Part shown: positions 61,108-64,000 of the stretch, piece by piece
How the letters are laid out: every line of letters starts with the position of its first letter
Numbering within the stretch: the stretch's first letter is position 1
Assembly (NCBI GenBank): GCA_030141605.1
Contig: JAQGDQ010002386.1
Coordinates: 188,001 to 252,000 of the forward strand
DNA length: 64,000 nt
Source of the DNA: Tubiluchus corallicola
Lineage: Eukaryota; Priapulida; Priapulimorpha; Priapulimorphida; Tubiluchidae
Direction of reading: 5' to 3'
The notes under the pieces: model-generated
Database searches by the model: none
The model's input: the letters and a program-made list of their open reading frames with translations, nothing else
What the model was told of the DNA's origin: nothing
Translations under genes and position numbers: made by a program

Positions 61108-62070
61108 AACTACCGTAAAACGGGGTGAGTTCGCCACTTTTTAAGGGTATTTTTTTACATTTCCTGCCTTAGCAAGAGAATTAGCCAACCGATTTTCTTA
61201 GTTCAAGCTTTATATTGCCCTTCGAATAAAACACTATCGTGGGGTGAATTCGCCGCTAACAATTTAACACTGTTTAATGCCATTCTAGGCAGCTGAAGTT
61301 AACTGGTTGTGATTGGCTGGTTGGGGGTGAGTTCGCCACCCTATGAAAAAATTATAAAAAATGTCTAGTTTTAGTTTTCAAATATAAACTTCTACGTTGG
61401 CAAGGAAGGCTTGAACGTCTTGTGCACTGATCTTATCGCGGTCGCCCTTGATGTTGCCAGCCACTCTGAAAACCAGATTGTTCCTTCGGGCGAATGATTT
61501 GACAAAGTCTATTCCAGGGGTGTTTGCCTTGAATCGTCGTTCCTGGATTCCCTTCGCGTCAAGAACACTCTTAATCAGTAGTCGGAGATCGATGGCAGTC
61601 ATTGGGAACCCCCACTCAGCGGCCACTGGGAGTGTACTGGCGATTTCGTGCTCCTCGGCGGCGGAGAACACTGGCTGACTTCCGGTCTTCTGCGGATGAC
61701 TTCCGGAGAGTTTGTCAGAAAGGTCTTTCTTGGAACTCCGAATTGCCTCGCCGCTGGGCTGATTGTCCTGTTGGTATTCTTGACGGCATGTAGGGCAGCT
61801 TCCAGAGCTTCTGGGGTATAATTTTGGTATCTATGACCCGGTACAGTGGTGCAGGTGCGTGGCATGTTAAGTAGCCAGAAATAGTAGACAAATAATATGT
61901 AGCGCAGAATGGAATACTTCTAGTGCGAATTGAAAGAAGATAACTGTCGCAAACTGTTTATAATGACGGTGATCATGATATCTGTTCATTAAATACTGAA
62001 CAATAGTTACAGCAAACCTACAATGGCCATTATGTAAGGGGTGGCGAACTCACCCCGTTTTACGGTAGTT
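61108..62070 (-). mobile_element. Pogo/CENP-B-type DNA transposon, internally deleted, with perfect 30-bp TIRs
   Basis: 61108-61137 and 62041-62070 are exact inverted repeats of 30 bp (core CCGTAAAACGGGGTGAGTTC). TA dinucleotides at 61111-61112 and 62065-62066 may be the true target duplication, in which case the element is 61113-62064. On the minus strand the interior encodes the DNA-binding part of a pogo-like transposase only, with one frameshift and no DDE domain. The motif GGGGTGARTTCGCC is repeated in the left subterminal region at 61122, 61241 and 61324. Perfect TIRs with a broken gene suggest fairly recent trans-mobilisation. Confidence 0.85.
61378..61865 (-). pseudogene. Truncated pogo-like transposase (HTH_psq plus CENP-B N-terminal domains)
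   Basis: The 61865 start encodes a pipsqueak-type helix-turn-helix (YTPEALEAALHAVKN, TISPAARQFGVPRKT). A one-base frameshift near 61715-61740 moves the homology to the frame ending at 61378, which carries a CENP-B/Tigger-like second domain (AAEEHEIASTL, GIDFVKSFARRNNL, AENIK-like AGNIKGDRDKISAQDV). Known relatives continue with a DDE catalytic domain of several hundred residues; here a stop follows directly. It could act only as a DNA-binding fragment, if expressed at all. Confidence 0.85.
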
Positions 62071-63017
62071 ATTTATTTATTCACTTGCTAGTACTATGCT
62101 GAAATTGATGGAGCAAAATTAGCCAGGATTTGTACTGAAATATGGTCGAGTAAAAGTACAGCGGCTAGCCGTCTCTGGCGTTGATTAATGCTCTTTCTCG
62201 CCTAGATCTCAATGGTCTTTGTTATTTCAGGTTCACACTGTAAATATTGGATGATCAGTCGAGTGGACAAGGGAAAATCCTTGACCGATCAATACGTGAT
62301 TGCCAAACCTAATTGATATCGATTACGCTAATCGATGCTGTGACCGTAGTTGTGTTTGCATCTGCCGATGGCTGTTCCCACTCAAGAAGACCTTCAGAAA
62401 AAGCGGAGCCCTTTTAGTGGGAAGCCCTTTTATTTATAATGAAGCGAGAAGAGCTGTACACGTTCTTGAAGAACCGCATTTCTTCGGGAAAAACCGAAAC
62501 GTGATACAATGTAATGGTGCAAAAATAGAAACCTCTATAAACTCACAAGAAAACACGAGCCAACGCTGCGGCAGCTTAATTAGTTTTATTGGTGCTAACT
62601 CACCTCATTGTGTTGGCGGTAGCGTGATGGATATGAGAGTACGCATGAACATTTTCACGCACCCACCACGGACATGTCGGTAGTGATTAACATCAGCTGT
62701 GCGGACGTAAGTGGTTTCAGTCCTTCGATGTTGACGTAATTAGCAATAACAGCTTCGTGCTAGATTAGATATTAGTGAGCTTAATCGAGGAAGGTCTACT
62801 AACACATGAGACTTGCTGCAGCCACTAATATACTAAAGACTTATTAGTTTATTATAGTGGCACTTGCGTAGTGAGAACGTAAATTTTTGTGTCTTTCTTT
62901 ATGTTGCATGACATAGACAAGTCTGTGGTCACATTTGAAGGTAACAAGACTTGGCCCATTGGTTGACAAAATGCATGATAGTAGTGTAGTGCTAATCAAC
63001 TACACACATTGATTCTA
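62071..63017. other. Region upstream of the Kv channel start
   Basis: The 127-codon frame at 62300-62683 has no recognisable domain and is probably chance or 5' UTR. An in-frame TAG lies about 30 bp before the channel ATG. Promoter not located. Confidence 0.4.
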
Positions 63018-64000
63018 ATGGCATTTAATTTTATTCTTGGTAAGCGCCTGGAATCTGTAGCTGAAGGATGCGTTGAACCACGGTACGAAAAAGAAAAACG
63101 AGAAAAGAGCATGGCAGCCGAGAAAAGGAGAGCAGCACAGGAGTGCCTTTTATTGGAGGAGGATGACAGCAGGGCAGATCCATCAAAATCCTCGCAGCAG
63201 TCAGACACAAACAGACAGAGCAGCGATCTGAACAAGAATGGCGTCATCTGTTCAGATCATCCTAACACACGCATAATGATCAACATCAGTGGTTTAAGGT
63301 TCGAGACCCGGGTAAAGACGTTACGTCGGTACCCTGATTCTTTGTTGGGTAATCCAGCCAAACGTTGCAAGTACTTCGACACTTTGAGGAACGAGTATTA
63401 TTTTGACCGACATCGACCTAGCTTTGATGCAATTCTCCATTATTACCAGAGTAAAGGGCGACTGCAGCGACCTGCCAATGTTCCTATGGACGTATTCATC
63501 AGTGAAATCAAATTTTTCCAATTAGGCGAGAAGGTGCTTGAGCAATACTTGGAAGGAGAAGGCATCGTGAAGGAGAAACCAAGAGCTTTACCAAAAAACC
63601 CCACTTTGAGGACAATCTGGAAATTGTTTGAGCACCCAGATGCCGGATGGCCATCACGTATTGTGGCAGTTATATCAATATCAGTCATAGTGTTATCTGT
63701 GATCACATTCTGTGTGGAAACGTTACCAGAATTTTCTCAAAATAAAACTGTTTTGTTTCAAAATGCCACAAGAGATGAGATTGGGGCCTTTCTTTTTAGC
63801 GATCCTTTCTTTGTCATTGAGACATTGTGTGTGTGCTGGTTTACATTTGAGTTAATCATGCGTTTTGTGTCGTCGCCAAATAAATTTAAGTTCTGGAAAA
63901 GTTTTATGAATATTATAGATTTGACTGCCATCGTGCCATACTTCATAGGTCTATCAGTGACATACATCAACAAGTCTGGAGATATGGGATCGATGAGCTT
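63018..64000 (+). CDS. Shaker-type (Kv1-like) voltage-gated potassium channel, 5' part
   Basis: Open frame from ATG 63018, the first Met after an in-frame TAG, to the window end: 327 codons with no stop. Cytoplasmic N-terminus 1-83 opens MAFNFILGKR and is charged after it. The T1 tetramerisation domain at about 84-182 has the Kv1-type ISGLRFET, LLGNPAKR, NEYYFDRHRPSFDAIL and EIKFFQLGE motifs. S1 at about 214-233 (FCVETLPEF follows), an S1-S2 loop with sequons NKT and NAT, S2 at about 264-285 (IETLCVCWFTFEL with both conserved Glu) and S3 at about 297-316 (NIIDLTAIVPYF with the conserved Asp) follow. S4, pore and C-terminus lie beyond the window. It is a K+-selective delayed-rectifier or A-type subunit in excitable membranes. 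Shaker family over Shab/Shal/Shaw is well supported by T1 and S1-S2; the exact orthologue is not. Confidence 0.95.
   Translation, partial: MAFNFILGKRLESVAEGCVEPRYEKEKREKSMAAEKRRAAQECLLLEEDDSRADPSKSSQQSDTNRQSSDLNKNGVICSDHPNTRIMINISGLRFETRVKTLRRYPDSLLGNPAKRCKYFDTLRNEYYFDRHRPSFDAILHYYQSKGRLQRPANVPMDVFISEIKFFQLGEKVLEQYLEGEGIVKEKPRALPKNPTLRTIWKLFEHPDAGWPSRIVAVISISVIVLSVITFCVETLPEFSQNKTVLFQNATRDEIGAFLFSDPFFVIETLCVCWFTFELIMRFVSSPNKFKFWKSFMNIIDLTAIVPYFIGLSVTYINKSGDMGSMS

Noticed and set aside
62300-62683. 127-codon frame before the Kv start
   Set aside because: No domain or hydrophobic pattern, and separated from the channel frame by stops.
1-64000. Search for CRISPR arrays, operons or prokaryotic defence loci
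   Set aside because: Spliced genes, LINEs, SINEs and microsatellites show eukaryotic nuclear DNA; no regularly spaced repeat-spacer pattern was seen.

Overview
This window is AT-rich animal (metazoan) nuclear DNA, probably from an invertebrate. The genes are split by spliceosomal introns with clean GT-AG borders and consistent phases, gene density is low, and introns and intergenic DNA carry many decayed retroelements, short inverted-repeat transposons and micro/minisatellites. The recognisable gene families (LRRFIP, Shaker-type Kv channel, EGF repeats) are animal families. I cannot place the species from sequence alone.

Layout: 1-7084 is non-coding and holds an unusual 478-bp Ty3/gypsy-derived insertion (3093-3570) and a SINE-like repeat. 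7086-22502 (+) is a complete LRRFIP1/2-like gene (Flightless-I-interacting coiled-coil protein). The twelve coding blocks include a very large acidic exon (10670-13306) that looks like an alternative first exon, so the locus should encode a protein of about 397 aa and one of about 1,240 aa sharing the same C-terminal coiled coil. Its introns hold a CR1-like LINE remnant, a mariner-like remnant with a pogo-type MITE nested inside it, and degenerate tandem copies of one exon-intron border. A 3' UTR with a strong hairpin next to tandem AATAAA signals follows. 26930-28325 is a decayed array of about ten EGF-like repeats. 30062-33236 (+) holds the last four exons of an unrecognised single-pass membrane protein with two PPxY motifs; one of its introns holds a LINE fragment and another a pure TTATA pentanucleotide array of about 250 bp.

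From 33.2 to 61.1 kb I find no convincing protein-coding gene. The stretch contains GA, ATT, CAA and GTG/GCA microsatellites, a 19-bp minisatellite with higher-order structure, a 5S-rRNA-derived repeat, a MITE, SINE-like copies, a pair of inverted dispersed repeats, and an LTR-like block with a TATA box and degenerate upstream repeats. 61108-62070 is a short pogo/CENP-B-type DNA transposon with perfect 30-bp terminal inverted repeats and a frameshifted, truncated transposase. From 63018 to the window end is the first exon of a Shaker (Kv1-like) potassium channel covering the N-terminus, T1 domain and S1-S3, cut off by the window edge.

The three genes share no obvious pathway. No operon, CRISPR or prokaryotic system is present. 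The most unusual structures are the insertion with two LTR 5' ends facing outward, the duplicated splice-donor segments in the LRRFIP gene, the giant alternative acidic exon, the decayed EGF array, and the pogo-like element with repeated subterminal motifs just upstream of the channel gene.
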